From contig NZ_LT827010.1 of NCBI RefSeq assembly GCF_900119315.1, forward strand, positions 3,071,001-3,135,000: a stretch of DNA of 64,000 nt, read 5' to 3'. This document shows positions 51,033-59,818 of the stretch, piece after piece. The notes under the pieces were generated by a model that searched no databases, was not told the origin of the DNA, and worked only from the letters and a program-made list of their open reading frames with translations. A program made the translations under genes and the position numbers. The DNA is from Actinoplanes sp. SE50/110. Its GTDB lineage: Bacteria; Actinomycetota; Actinomycetes; Mycobacteriales; Micromonosporaceae. The stretch's first letter is position 1. The number at the start of each line of letters is the position of its first letter.

Positions 51033-54000
51033 ATGGGTTCGACACGACGATGGCGGCTGCTCGCCGGTGTCGCGATGGGCGTGGCCACCGCGGTGGCCCT
51101 GCCGCAGACGGCGGTGGCGGCGGTGCCGCGCGTGGTGGCACCGGCGGTGGCGCCGGCGCCACCGCTGACGGTGCAGCAGGCGCTGGACCGGTTGCTGGGC
51201 GGGCAGACCCGGGAGGCATTGCCGACCGACAACCCGATCGACGATGCGGCGCTGGACCGGATGCTGGTCCAGGATCTGGCCGACTACGACGCGGACCCGG
51301 AGGTCCGGGCGGCCGCGGCCGCGGTGCTGGCCACCGATGACGCGGCGAAGATCCGGGACTTCCTGGACAACGGTCTGCCGGTCTATCGCAAGGCGGCCGA
51401 CCAGCGCAAGCGGGATCAGGCCGAGCGGGACCGGGCGCAGGTCCAGGAGTGGGCCGAGACCGGGGGCCCGCTGGTGCGCAAGGGCGCGCAGGCGGCACTC
51501 GACTCGGGCAGCGACGCGAAGATCGCGGCATTCGTGGCGACCGGGCAGGCCGCGGCGGACCTGGCCGACAAACAGGACACGCTGAGCGCGGCGGACAAGG
51601 CCCGCACGATCCAGGCCCGGGTCGAGCAGATGGTCGCGCAGGGCGGCTACGAGGTCCAGGAGCTGGGCCAGGCGGCGCTGGACAGCGAAGACCCGGCGGT
51701 GATCGAGGACTTCTATCTCAACGGCTACCAGGTGGCCAGCCAGCAGGACGCGGACGCGCAGAAGCAGATCACCGACGCGCTCGCCGCGCGGTCGCAGGCG
51801 ATCGCCGATCTGCTGAATCTGGCGCAGCGGGCGAAGCAGGCCGCCGACGCGCAGAAGAAGATCATCGAGGCGAGTGTGGCGGCGACGTCGTTGCTGACCG
51901 TGGCCGGCAACGCGATGGGTCTGTCCAACCGGGGCGCCAAGCAGGCCGACACCGTGTACGCCGCGGATCTGCCGCTGCGGAAGGCGAACAAGCCGACGCA
52001 CACCGCCGACCTGTCCGCTCTGCGGGTGCAGGTGTGCCAGGACGCGTCGGTGGCCGCGCGCAACGCCGATCAGGTGACCGCGCAGGCCGGGGTGGCGGCT
52101 ACCGCGGCGGCCACGCTGGAGAAGACCGGCCTGACCCACGGCATCGCCTGGTCCGAGGTGACCCAGGCGCAGGGTGACGCCGGAGCGGCGGCGAAGCTGG
52201 CCGCGGAGACGGCGTGTCATGCGGCCGAGGCGACGGAGGCGGCCGGCAAGGCTCTGGACGCCGACCACAGCGCGACCGTCGACGCGAACAACGCGGTGAA
52301 GTACCGGCAGGCCGCGGAGCGCGAGCAGGCCGCCGCGGAGAAGCTGGCGGACAAGGCGGAGAAGCTGGCGGCTGCCGCGCTGGCGGCGGCGGCCGACGCG
52401 AAGGCGCAGCGGTTGCGGGCCGAGAAGGATGCGGCCAGCGCCCGCCAGCACGCCGCCAACGCGGCCGGCTACTACGCGGACGCGAAGCGGCAGCGGGGGA
52501 TCGCCCGGGAGGCGACCGCGGCGGCGATCCAGCACTCGCTGAACGCCTACTCGGCGGCGCAGCGGGCGATCGCGCAGCAGAACGTGGTGGTGGCCAAGGG
52601 CGCCGAGGCCAAGCAGAAGCAGGATGAGGCGCTCGCGGCGGCTGGCCGGTTCAAGGACAAGGCGGACCGGGCCCAGGCGCTGATCAAGAAGGCGTCGGCG
52701 GACAACGAGAACACCAAGTCCAAGGAGTTCGAGGCGCAGGCCGCCGAGGCGCGCAAGATCGCCGCGGAGACCAACTGCAAGTACCCGGACTCGCCGAACG
52801 GGTGCCCGGGCACCGCGGAGATGCAGAAGATCCGCGACGACGCGACCCGGATGCGGACCGTCGCGGACGACGCCAAGAAGGCCTCCGACCAGTCCCGGGC
52901 CGCCTCGGACGCGGCCCAGGCCGAGTCCGACGCGGCGGCGGCCGACGCCCGCCGGGCGGCCGCGGCGGCGGCTGCCGCGGCGGCGGACGCGCGGGCCGCG
53001 GCCGATCAGGCGAAGCAGGCGCGGCAGGACGCGGCGGACGCGAACGCGGCCGCGTCCCGGGCGATCAAGGACGCGAACAGGGCGAACGCCGACGCGCGGA
53101 CGGCGGTGCAGACCGCCCGGACCGCGATCAACAAGGCGACCGCCGCGCGGGCGGACGCCGGTCTGACCGCCCAGTCGGCGCAGGACGCGGTGCGCCAGGC
53201 GGCGATCGCGACGTTCCAGTCCGAGGTGTCGGGCCGGGCCGCGCTGGACGCGCGGACCTCGGCGAACGCCATCGCCGACCCGGCGGTGTCCGCGGTCGAC
53301 CTCGCGGCGGCGTACGCGGCCACCGACAACGACGCGGCGATGGCGGCCGCCATCGCCAGCAACGCGATGCTGATCGGCGACGATCAGGCCGCCGCGGCGC
53401 AGCGGCACGCCGACGACGCGGACGCGGCGGCCGTGCACGCGGCGGAGATGGCGCAGAAGGCGTCCGCGCAGGTTCAGCCCGCGTTCGTGGCGGCGCAGAA
53501 GGCGGCTGACGCGGCCAACCGGGCGATCAAGGCGAGCAAGGTGGCGGTGAACGCCGCCCGGGACGCGGCCACCCAGGCGCAGGGCGCGATCAAGGCGGCC
53601 GACGAGGCGACCGACGCCGCGCAGGAGGCGGCGCAGTGGGCGGACGGCGCGGCCGAGATGGCCGAGCAGGCCGGTTCCGACGCCGGTTCGGCGCAGCAGG
53701 CGGCGAACAACGCCGCCGGTTTCGCGAAGAAGGCGGATCAGGCGGCGGACAACGCGGAAGCGCTGTCGAAGAAGATCAAGCAGGTCAGCGACACGATCAC
53801 GTCGATCTCCGACGGCATGTGGGCGGTCGCGCAGAACATGGGCCGGATGGCCAAGACCCTGCAGGACATCGCCTGGCAGGCGTACAACGCCGAGCAGGCG
53901 GCGGCGGAGAAGAAGCTCAACGACTGGATCGACGACAAGGCGAAGTGGCTCAACGACCACATCGGCGGGTCGGACGTCACGAAGGGCTTCATCGACGGCG

Positions 54001-55457
54001 CGGCCGGCATGGTCAAGGGGATCATCCAGACCAGCAACTGCGTGACCGGCACGTTCCTGGGCACCGACGCGGCCACCGACGAGTACACGGTGCCCGAGGT
54101 CAGCTACCTGCCGAACTCGGACAAGTCCTGCAACATGCTGGTCAAGGGCTTCAAGGACCTACTGAGCGACCCGAAGCAGCTGCTGCACTGGGACGACTGG
54201 AAGAAGAACTGGAAGTACGCGCTGGGCGAGACCCTGTTCGACGGGGCCTTCTTCCTGGTCACCGACGGCACCGGGCTGATCACCAAGATCGCTGAGAGCG
54301 GCGTGGCGCAGACCGCCAAGCAGGCGATCAGGGACATCGCCAAGCTGTCGGCCAAGGACATGGCGGCCGGGGTCGTCAAGTTCGGCACCGAGAAGCTGGT
54401 CAACGCGATCAAGGAACTCGGCGCGGTCACCACCTCCCGGATCATCGAGCTGACCACCGCGGTGGGTGGCAAGCTGGCGGTCACCTTCAGTGCCGACGAA
54501 TTGAAGGCGCTGTCCAAGGCGATCGGTCTCAAGGGCATCGACGCGGTGGAGAACGCGCTGCGTGGCCTGAAGGATCTGCCGGTCCTCAAGGGGCTCACCG
54601 ATCTCCTGGAGAGCTGTTTCAAGCGCAACAGTTTCGCCCCGGACACCCGGGTCCTGCTCGGCGACGGCACCAGCCGGGCGATCGCCGACATCCGGGTGGG
54701 CGACCGGGTGCTGGCCACCGACCCGATCACCGGGGTCACCCGGCCGGAGCCGGTCACCGCGCTGCACCGCAACGACGACACCGCGCTCGCCGACGTCACG
54801 GTCGAGGACCGGGCCGGCCGGCAGAGCACGCTGCACACCACGCGGGAACACCCGTTCTGGAATGCCGGCACCCGGCAGTGGACCTACGCGGGTGACCTGC
54901 GGCCGGGCACCGCGCTGGCCACCGTCGGCGCGGGCCGGTGGGCGGGCGTCGCCCGGGTGCGCACGTTCACCGGCGAGCGGACGATGCACAACCTGACGGT
55001 CGCCGACCTGCACACGTTCTACGTGCTCGCCGGCCGGACGCCGGTGCTGGTGCACAACTGCAACGTCGCGCTCGGTCAGAAGATGGCCGGCACCTACAAG
55101 TGGGCGAAGGACAACAACTTCGAGCACTTCGGCGACCTGGGCCCGGACGAGTGGATGGGCCCGGTCAAGGACGCGATCCGGAATTCCAACGTGACCCTGC
55201 ACGTCAACATGGAGGAGATGGGTAGCTTCGTCGAATCGGTGCGGGTCGGCATGGAGGGCGTCGGTGGCGCCACGGACCTGGAGATGAGCTGGATCGCGAC
55301 GGCGATCATCCGGGGTGAGCGGACCTGGTCGTCGGTGAACTTCTACAAGCTGGTCAACGGCAAGATGACGAAGATCGTCGTCGAGGAGCCGGACTGGTCG
55401 AAGATCACCCCGCAGCGCTGGTTCACCGATCCGCCGACGAGCTGCAAATGTCTGTGA
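51033..55457 (+). CDS. Secreted polymorphic toxin: ALF repeats, alanine-rich coiled coil, PT-HINT, C-terminal tip
   Basis: This is a 1474-residue exported protein. Sec signal: WRLLAGVAMGVATAVALPQTAVAA. Residues about 45-280 hold ALF-type repeats (DADPEVRAAAAAVLATDDAAKIRDF, then FLDNGLPVYRKAADQR). Residues about 280-960 are an alanine-rich coiled-coil stalk. Residues about 980-1190 are a mixed domain. HINT begins near SFAPDTRVLLGDGTSRAIAD (about 1199) and ends at TPVLVHN (Asn 1342); it would self-cleave there, releasing a 132-residue tip (Cys 1343 on). The tip (TYKWAKDNNFEHFGDLGPDE and NVTLHVNMEEMG) faintly recalls polymorphic toxin type 27, which I hold loosely. A DUF6193 gene follows at once, the usual immunity position. 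Confidence 0.9.
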   Translation: MGSTRRWRLLAGVAMGVATAVALPQTAVAAVPRVVAPAVAPAPPLTVQQALDRLLGGQTREALPTDNPIDDAALDRMLVQDLADYDADPEVRAAAAAVLATDDAAKIRDFLDNGLPVYRKAADQRKRDQAERDRAQVQEWAETGGPLVRKGAQAALDSGSDAKIAAFVATGQAAADLADKQDTLSAADKARTIQARVEQMVAQGGYEVQELGQAALDSEDPAVIEDFYLNGYQVASQQDADAQKQITDALAARSQAIADLLNLAQRAKQAADAQKKIIEASVAATSLLTVAGNAMGLSNRGAKQADTVYAADLPLRKANKPTHTADLSALRVQVCQDASVAARNADQVTAQAGVAATAAATLEKTGLTHGIAWSEVTQAQGDAGAAAKLAAETACHAAEATEAAGKALDADHSATVDANNAVKYRQAAEREQAAAEKLADKAEKLAAAALAAAADAKAQRLRAEKDAASARQHAANAAGYYADAKRQRGIAREATAAAIQHSLNAYSAAQRAIAQQNVVVAKGAEAKQKQDEALAAAGRFKDKADRAQALIKKASADNENTKSKEFEAQAAEARKIAAETNCKYPDSPNGCPGTAEMQKIRDDATRMRTVADDAKKASDQSRAASDAAQAESDAAAADARRAAAAAAAAAADARAAADQAKQARQDAADANAAASRAIKDANRANADARTAVQTARTAINKATAARADAGLTAQSAQDAVRQAAIATFQSEVSGRAALDARTSANAIADPAVSAVDLAAAYAATDNDAAMAAAIASNAMLIGDDQAAAAQRHADDADAAAVHAAEMAQKASAQVQPAFVAAQKAADAANRAIKASKVAVNAARDAATQAQGAIKAADEATDAAQEAAQWADGAAEMAEQAGSDAGSAQQAANNAAGFAKKADQAADNAEALSKKIKQVSDTITSISDGMWAVAQNMGRMAKTLQDIAWQAYNAEQAAAEKKLNDWIDDKAKWLNDHIGGSDVTKGFIDGAAGMVKGIIQTSNCVTGTFLGTDAATDEYTVPEVSYLPNSDKSCNMLVKGFKDLLSDPKQLLHWDDWKKNWKYALGETLFDGAFFLVTDGTGLITKIAESGVAQTAKQAIRDIAKLSAKDMAAGVVKFGTEKLVNAIKELGAVTTSRIIELTTAVGGKLAVTFSADELKALSKAIGLKGIDAVENALRGLKDLPVLKGLTDLLESCFKRNSFAPDTRVLLGDGTSRAIADIRVGDRVLATDPITGVTRPEPVTALHRNDDTALADVTVEDRAGRQSTLHTTREHPFWNAGTRQWTYAGDLRPGTALATVGAGRWAGVARVRTFTGERTMHNLTVADLHTFYVLAGRTPVLVHNCNVALGQKMAGTYKWAKDNNFEHFGDLGPDEWMGPVKDAIRNSNVTLHVNMEEMGSFVESVRVGMEGVGGATDLEMSWIATAIIRGERTWSSVNFYKLVNGKMTKIVVEEPDWSKITPQRWFTDPPTSCKCL

Positions 55458-55468
55458 GGTGGGCTCCC

Positions 55469-56131
55469 ATGAGTGACCGGATGGCCGAGCTGTATCCCGA
55501 GGTGGTCCGCGCCGGCGGGCTCGCCGAGGCGCTGCGCCGGGCCGCGGCGGCCCGGGACGTGGATCTGGGCCCGGCCCTGGAGCAGTCGTCGGCCCGCTGG
55601 TCGGCGAGCATCGACGCGCCGCACGGGGGCTGCGAGGTGAGCGTCGGCGCCGAGCAACGGTTCTTCCACGTGGAGATCCGGCGGTCGGACTATCGGGCCA
55701 CCTGGGTCAGCGGCGCCGCACCGGAGCTCGATCCCGTCGCCGGGGTGATCCTGGCCTGGCTGGCGGGGGAGAGCGCGGCGGCGGTGAGCGCCCGGTTCCC
55801 GTTCGTCACCGCGGGCGAGTTCGCCGACGTCGCGGGCGACGACGAGATGGTCGCCGCGCAGTGGCGGTCGCTGCTGGCCGCCCCGGAGTACCGCGACGAA
55901 CGGCCGCTTCTCGCGGCGGTCCACCGTTCGCCGCGGGCTCGCCGGCTGTTTCCGGTGCTGACCCACGGCATGCTGCGGCTGAGCGCGGACATGGGCCGGG
56001 TCGGCGGCCGGGAGATCCGGATCGTGCCGCTGCGGCACGGCGGTCACCGGATCGAGGACGGTGCGGGCACCGTGCTGGCCACCCTGGAGTCGCTGCTCAG
56101 TCTGGATCCGCTGCTCGACCTGGACTCCTGA
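55469..56131 (+). CDS. Probable immunity protein, DUF6193-like
   Basis: This 220-residue protein follows the toxin by 11 bp and uses ATG at 55469 with a GAGGTGG site. The DUF6193-like C-terminal part reads QWRSLLAAPEY, LLAAVHRSPRARRLFPVLTHGMLRLSADMG, and GGREIRIVPLRHGGHRI. DUF6193 genes often lie beside actinobacterial polymorphic toxins and are called natural-product proteins without evidence. Its position makes immunity against the tip of the upstream toxin the most likely role (inference). An in-frame ATG at 55448 overlaps the toxin and is less likely. Confidence 0.7.
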   Translation: MSDRMAELYPEVVRAGGLAEALRRAAAARDVDLGPALEQSSARWSASIDAPHGGCEVSVGAEQRFFHVEIRRSDYRATWVSGAAPELDPVAGVILAWLAGESAAAVSARFPFVTAGEFADVAGDDEMVAAQWRSLLAAPEYRDERPLLAAVHRSPRARRLFPVLTHGMLRLSADMGRVGGREIRIVPLRHGGHRIEDGAGTVLATLESLLSLDPLLDLDS

Positions 56132-56147
56132 GCGAGGAGCGGGAAGT

Positions 56148-56182
56148 GGTGATGGCCGGGCGCGACGCGCCCGGCCATCACC
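56148..56182. terminator. Strong bidirectional terminator hairpin
   Basis: GGTGATGGCCGGGCG (56148-56162) pairs perfectly with CGCCCGGCCATCACC (56168-56182) over a 5-nt loop. It lies between the immunity gene stop and the convergent methyltransferase gene stop. No T-tract, but the 15-bp stem is very stable. Confidence 0.75.
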
Positions 56183-56191
56183 GGTGCGGCG

Positions 56192-56917
56192 TCAGGCGGG
56201 CAGGTCGGCGTAGGCGCACTGGGTGACGTACGGGAACGCGTACGAGTCGCGACCCAGCAGCGCCGGATGGGTGGCGGTGAGCTGGCGGACCTGGGCCAGC
56301 ACGGCGGCCCGCTCGTCGGCCGGCAGCAGGATCTGACGGCTCCGGGAGGCGACCAGGTCCAGCAGCTCGCCGGCCCGCACCGGGTGCGTCCAGCCGAAGG
56401 TGGCGGTGGTGACCGGGCCGAACGGCGGACCCATGGTCGTGCCGCGGGGCGCCTCATGGCCGATGATCGTGCCGAGCCGGTGCACCCAGTCGGTGCGTTC
56501 GTCGCGCAGGTTCCAGATCAGGCCGAGGCGGCCGCCCGGGGTCAGCACCCGGGCGATCTCGGGGACGGCGCGGGCCGGGTCGATCCAGTGCCAGGCCTGG
56601 GCGACCAGGACCACGTCGACCGAAGCGTCCGGCAACGGGATCCGCTCGGCGGTGCCCGGGTGGGCCGGGACGTCGGGCACGGTGCGGCGCAGCTCGGCCA
56701 GCATGCCCTCGGACGGGTCGACGGCGACCACGTCCAGGCCGCGGGCCAGGATCTGCCGGGTCAGCTTGCCGGTGCCGGCGCCGAGGTCCAGAACGCGCGC
56801 GCGGCCCCCGGGGAGCAGGTAGTCGAGCGCGGGCTCGGGGTACGGCGGCCGGCCACGCTCGTAGGTGCCGGCGGCCGACCCGAAGGAGGTGGCTTCGTGA
56901 TCCACGAGCGCGATCAT
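56192..56917 (-). CDS. SAM-dependent methyltransferase (UbiE/class I)
   Basis: This 241-residue class I methyltransferase has the SAM motif VLDLGAGTGKLTRQIL, the acidic loop VVAVDPSEGMLAELRR, and the post-I strand AHPGTAERIPLPDASVDVVLVAQAWHWIDPARAVPEIARVL, as in ubiquinone/menaquinone-type enzymes. The C-terminal half has the RQILLPADERAAVLAQVRQL segment found in small-molecule methyltransferases. The substrate is unknown. ATG at 56917 (MIALVDHEATSFG) is chosen because the longer frame to 57196 crosses the promoter of csbD. Confidence 0.92.
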   Translation of the reverse strand: MIALVDHEATSFGSAAGTYERGRPPYPEPALDYLLPGGRARVLDLGAGTGKLTRQILARGLDVVAVDPSEGMLAELRRTVPDVPAHPGTAERIPLPDASVDVVLVAQAWHWIDPARAVPEIARVLTPGGRLGLIWNLRDERTDWVHRLGTIIGHEAPRGTTMGPPFGPVTTATFGWTHPVRAGELLDLVASRSRQILLPADERAAVLAQVRQLTATHPALLGRDSYAFPYVTQCAYADLPA

Positions 56918-56968
56918 ATTTCGCGTTCCTGAGCGCGGCGCAGACGGCGGGTGCGACTCTCCCGGGTC

Positions 56969-56995
56969 GGTTTCGGGATCGGCCGGTTCGGGGAA
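56969..56995 (+). promoter_or_regulatory. Stress sigma-factor (SigB/SigF-type) promoter candidate for the CsbD gene
   Basis: GGTTT at 56969-56973 and GGGGAA at 56990-56995 with a 16-bp spacer resemble the actinobacterial stress promoter consensus GTTT-GGGTA(A/T). Predicted start lies about 45 bp before the CsbD ATG, consistent with the known stress control of CsbD proteins. Confidence 0.4.
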
Positions 56996-57046
56996 ATACA
57001 AGATCAGAGGCACCCCGAGACGACACGACCCCGGGAGGGTTGACTG

Positions 57047-57238
57047 ATGAGCTTCACCGACAAGGTCAAGAACAAGACCGAGGAACTGACCGGTAAGGCG
57101 AAGCAGGGCCTCGGCGAGGCGACCGACAACCAGCGCCTGTACGCCGAGGGCGAGGCCCAGGAGGCCGCCGCGCACGCCAAGCAGGCCGGCGAGCACGTGA
57201 AGGACGCCGGTCGCGACGTGCGCGACGCGCTCAGCTGA
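57047..57238 (+). CDS. CsbD family stress-response protein
   Basis: This 63-residue acidic, hydrophilic protein has the CsbD pattern KVKNKTEELTGKAKQGLGEATDNQ, then GEAQEAAAHAKQAGEHVKDAGRDV. CsbD proteins are small, low-complexity, heat-stable stress proteins controlled by alternative sigma factors. The ATG at 57047 has GGAGGGTTG spacing. A strong hairpin terminator follows its stop. Confidence 0.95.
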   Translation: MSFTDKVKNKTEELTGKAKQGLGEATDNQRLYAEGEAQEAAAHAKQAGEHVKDAGRDVRDALS

Positions 57239-57258
57239 GCCGCGTCGTCACCGCAGCG

Positions 57259-57299
57259 AAGTGCGGGCCTCCCGGATCCGATCCGGGAGGCCCGCACTT
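57259..57299. terminator. Rho-independent terminator, 19-bp stem
   Basis: A 19-bp perfect stem (57259-57277 with 57281-57299) with a CCG loop, followed by TTTTGT on the plus strand. It ends csbD and, read the other way, kamA. This is the clearest intrinsic terminator in the window. Confidence 0.9.
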
Positions 57300-57305
57300 T
57301 TGTCC

Positions 57306-58670
57306 CTAGGCGCCGGCGAGGGACTGCTTGCGCCACCAGTCCTGGCCGCTCTCCGGCAGCGTGTCGATCGGGTCGTAGTAGGCGTACAGCTTGCTCAACG
57401 CCTCGCTGTCGTCCTTCTCGATCGACGTACGGTAGTTCTTGGTCCAGTACGAGATGCCGTGCTCGCGGTCGTACTCGGCGACCATGTGCACCCAGCGCTT
57501 GCCGACGAACGGCACGTCGCAGACGATCCGCGGGGTGGCGTAACCGGGCAGGTAGCCCATCAGGTCGTGCTGCAGCTGCTGGGCGTGCCAGACCGGGACC
57601 CGCCAGTGCTCCGCGTTCGGGATCATGTCGCACATGTAGAAGTAGTACGGCAGGATCCCGGCCTCGCCCTGCAGCGCGAAGCACAGGTCGAGCAGGTCGC
57701 CGGCGGTGGCGTTGACGCCGCGCATCAGCACGCCCTGGTTGCGCACGTCGCGGACGCCGACCTCGAGCAGGGTGCGGACCGCGCGGGCGACCGTCGGGGT
57801 CAGCGAGTTCACGTGGTTGACGTGGGTGTGCACGGCCAGGTTGACGCCGCGCCGCTCGGCGGTCACGGCGACCCGGTGCATGCCCTCCACCACGTCGTCC
57901 TGCAGCCAGTGCTGGGGCAGCCCCATCAGCGCCTTGGTGGCCAGCCGGATGTCCCGGACGGTCGGCACCGCCAGCAGGCCCATCAGGTAGGCCTCCAGCT
58001 GCTTCCACGGCACGTTCGCCACGTCGCCGCCGGAGACCACGACGTCCCGGACGCCCGGGTGGGCCTTGAGGTAGTCCAGGTGGGCCGCGTACCGGTCGAC
58101 CGGTTTCTGCACCAGCTTCAGCTTGGCGACCGCCGGCGTGCTGTTGCCGACCAGGTCCATCCGGGTGCAGTGCCCGCAGTACTGCGGGCAGGTGGAGAGC
58201 AGCTCGGCGAGCACCTTGGTCGGGTAGCGGTGGGTCAGGCCCTCGGCGACCCACATGTCGTGCTCGTGCAGCGAGTCACGGCTGGCGTTCGGGTGCGACG
58301 GCCAGTCCCGGCGCCGGTCCGAGGCGACCGGCAGCATGTAGAGGCGCACCGGGTCGGCGTAGAACGACGCGGTGTCCGGCACCTGGTGCGGCACCATCGT
58401 GTTGACCATCTGCGGCGGGAGCAGCATCGACATGGTCGCCAGCTCGGCCTGGTCCTTCTCCAGGTCGGCGTAGAACGACTCGTCGACCAGGTCACCGAGG
58501 ACGGTGCGCAGCTGCTTGACGTTCTTCACACAGTTGACCCGCTGCCACTGGGCGGACTGCCACTGGGCGGCGGTGACGTCCCGCCAACCGGGGAACCGGG
58601 TCCAATCCGGCTCGACCAGCTCACGCCGCTGGTACTCGTAAGGCTGTCCGCTGTCGAGCTCGGCAACCAC
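57306..58670 (-). CDS. kamA: Lysine 2,3-aminomutase family radical SAM enzyme
   Basis: This 454-residue enzyme of the KamA family would convert L-lysine to L-beta-lysine using a 4Fe-4S cluster, SAM and PLP. The cluster motif CPQYCGHC has Cys 161, 165 and 168. VSGGDVANVPWKQLEAYL and VHTHVNHVNSLTP follow. The PLP-lysine region reads DVPFVGKRWVH, not the usual DAPGGGGK, so this is a divergent branch and specificity needs proof. GTG at 58670 with an AAGGAAGGGG site. It is divergent from the kdd-amidohydrolase-kamDE-kal operon, which completes a fermentation-type lysine path. Confidence 0.85.
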   Translation of the reverse strand: MVAELDSGQPYEYQRRELVEPDWTRFPGWRDVTAAQWQSAQWQRVNCVKNVKQLRTVLGDLVDESFYADLEKDQAELATMSMLLPPQMVNTMVPHQVPDTASFYADPVRLYMLPVASDRRRDWPSHPNASRDSLHEHDMWVAEGLTHRYPTKVLAELLSTCPQYCGHCTRMDLVGNSTPAVAKLKLVQKPVDRYAAHLDYLKAHPGVRDVVVSGGDVANVPWKQLEAYLMGLLAVPTVRDIRLATKALMGLPQHWLQDDVVEGMHRVAVTAERRGVNLAVHTHVNHVNSLTPTVARAVRTLLEVGVRDVRNQGVLMRGVNATAGDLLDLCFALQGEAGILPYYFYMCDMIPNAEHWRVPVWHAQQLQHDLMGYLPGYATPRIVCDVPFVGKRWVHMVAEYDREHGISYWTKNYRTSIEKDDSEALSKLYAYYDPIDTLPESGQDWWRKQSLAGA

Positions 58671-58802
58671 CGCGACCCCTTCCTTAAGATCTGATCAGGT
58701 GCACTAACGTACTGGAGAATCTTCGGTCTAGAAACCCGGGGCACGAAAGATTTACGGTAGTGGGGCCGCTAGGGGCCAGTGTTTAGTGTGAGGGGGCTGT
58801 TG
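58671..58802. promoter_or_regulatory. Divergent promoter region between kamA and the kdd operon
   Basis: This 132-bp gap has a relatively AT-rich core. It includes overlapping dyads near TTAAGATCTGATCAGG and GTACTGGAGAATCTTC. A regulator site is likely but I cannot name it. The TTTACGGTAG stretch near 58751 could be a -10 region for the rightward operon. Confidence 0.4.
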
Positions 58803-59813
58803 ATGGCGGGATCGGTGGGTCTGGGCCGGGTGCTCGAGCCGAGTGGCGTGTTGCCGCAGGCCGCGTGGCGGCTGGACGCCAGCCCGGAGATCGGGCCGGA
58901 CGAGGCGCGCATCCGGGTGCAGCGGCTCAACCTCGACGCCGCCAGTTATCGGCAGCTCGGGGAGAAACATGCGGGGGACGGCGCGGCGATCCGCGCCGAG
59001 GTGCTGGAGATCGTCGGCACGCGCGGCAAGATGCACAACCCGGTGACCGGCTCCGGTGGCATGCTGATCGGCGTGGTCGAGGAGGTCGGGCCGGAGTCGC
59101 CGCTGCCGATCAAGCCGGGCGACCGGGTGGCGACGCTGGTCTCGCTGACCCTCACCCCGCTGCGGATCACCGACGGGCTGGCCGGCTGGGACGGGCTGTC
59201 CGAGCAGGTGCCGGCGGACGGCACGGCGATCCTGTTCGGCCGCTCGATCGTCGGCGTGCTGCCCGACGACCTGCCGCCGGAGCTGGCGCTCGCGGTCTAC
59301 GACGTGTGCGGGGCGCCCGCGCTCACCGACCGGATCGTCCGGAAGTATCAGGACCCGACCGTGCTGGTGCTCGGCGGGGCCGGCAAGAGTGGATCGCTGA
59401 GTCTGGCCGCGGCGAAACGGGCCGGTGCCCGTACCACCGCGATCGTCGTCTCGGAGGCGGAGCGGGCCGCGCTCAGCGAAGCGGGCGTGGCCGACGAGAT
59501 CGCGATCGCCGATGCCCGCAATCCGGTGCAGGTCGCCGAGAAGGCGACCGCCGACATCACCGTGGTCTGTGTCGACGTGCCGGGCTGCGAGCACGGCGCG
59601 ATCCTGGCCACCAAGCCCGGCGGCACGGTGATCTTCTTCTCGATGGCGACCAGTTTCGCCGCGGCCGCGCTCGGTGCCGAGGGGCTGGCCGCCGACGTGA
59701 CCATGCTGGTCGGCAACGGGTACGTGCCGGGGCACGCCGACTTCGCGGTCGACCTGCTGCGCACCACCCACGCGGTCCGTGGCTTGTTCGAGAAGCGGAT
59801 AGCGGGAGACTGA
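58803..59813 (+). CDS. kdd: L-erythro-3,5-diaminohexanoate dehydrogenase
   Basis: This 336-residue NAD-dependent dehydrogenase would convert 3,5-diaminohexanoate to 5-amino-3-oxohexanoate in lysine fermentation. It has the Kdd pattern: LGRVLEPSGVLPQAAWRLD at the start, RLNLDAASYRQLGEKH, GTRGKMHNPVTGSGGMLIG, and a Rossmann motif VLVLGGAGKSGSLS. It ends HADFAVDLLRTTHAVRGLF. ATG at 58803 with GAGGGGG; a GTG at 58779 is less likely. The next gene begins 5 bp after the stop, so the operon is tight. Confidence 0.9.
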   Translation: MAGSVGLGRVLEPSGVLPQAAWRLDASPEIGPDEARIRVQRLNLDAASYRQLGEKHAGDGAAIRAEVLEIVGTRGKMHNPVTGSGGMLIGVVEEVGPESPLPIKPGDRVATLVSLTLTPLRITDGLAGWDGLSEQVPADGTAILFGRSIVGVLPDDLPPELALAVYDVCGAPALTDRIVRKYQDPTVLVLGGAGKSGSLSLAAAKRAGARTTAIVVSEAERAALSEAGVADEIAIADARNPVQVAEKATADITVVCVDVPGCEHGAILATKPGGTVIFFSMATSFAAAALGAEGLAADVTMLVGNGYVPGHADFAVDLLRTTHAVRGLFEKRIAGD

Positions 59814-59818
59814 TCCGC

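Noticed and set aside
50823..53960. A 1045-codon minus-strand open frame opposite the toxin gene
   Set aside because: It consists of Arg/Leu/Gly-rich shadow sequence created by the alanine-rich codons of the toxin on the other strand.
58671..58802. A riboswitch (lysine or cobalamin type) before the lysine operon
   Set aside because: No B12-box or lysine-box pattern was recognised and the gap is short for either. It remains a plain divergent promoter.
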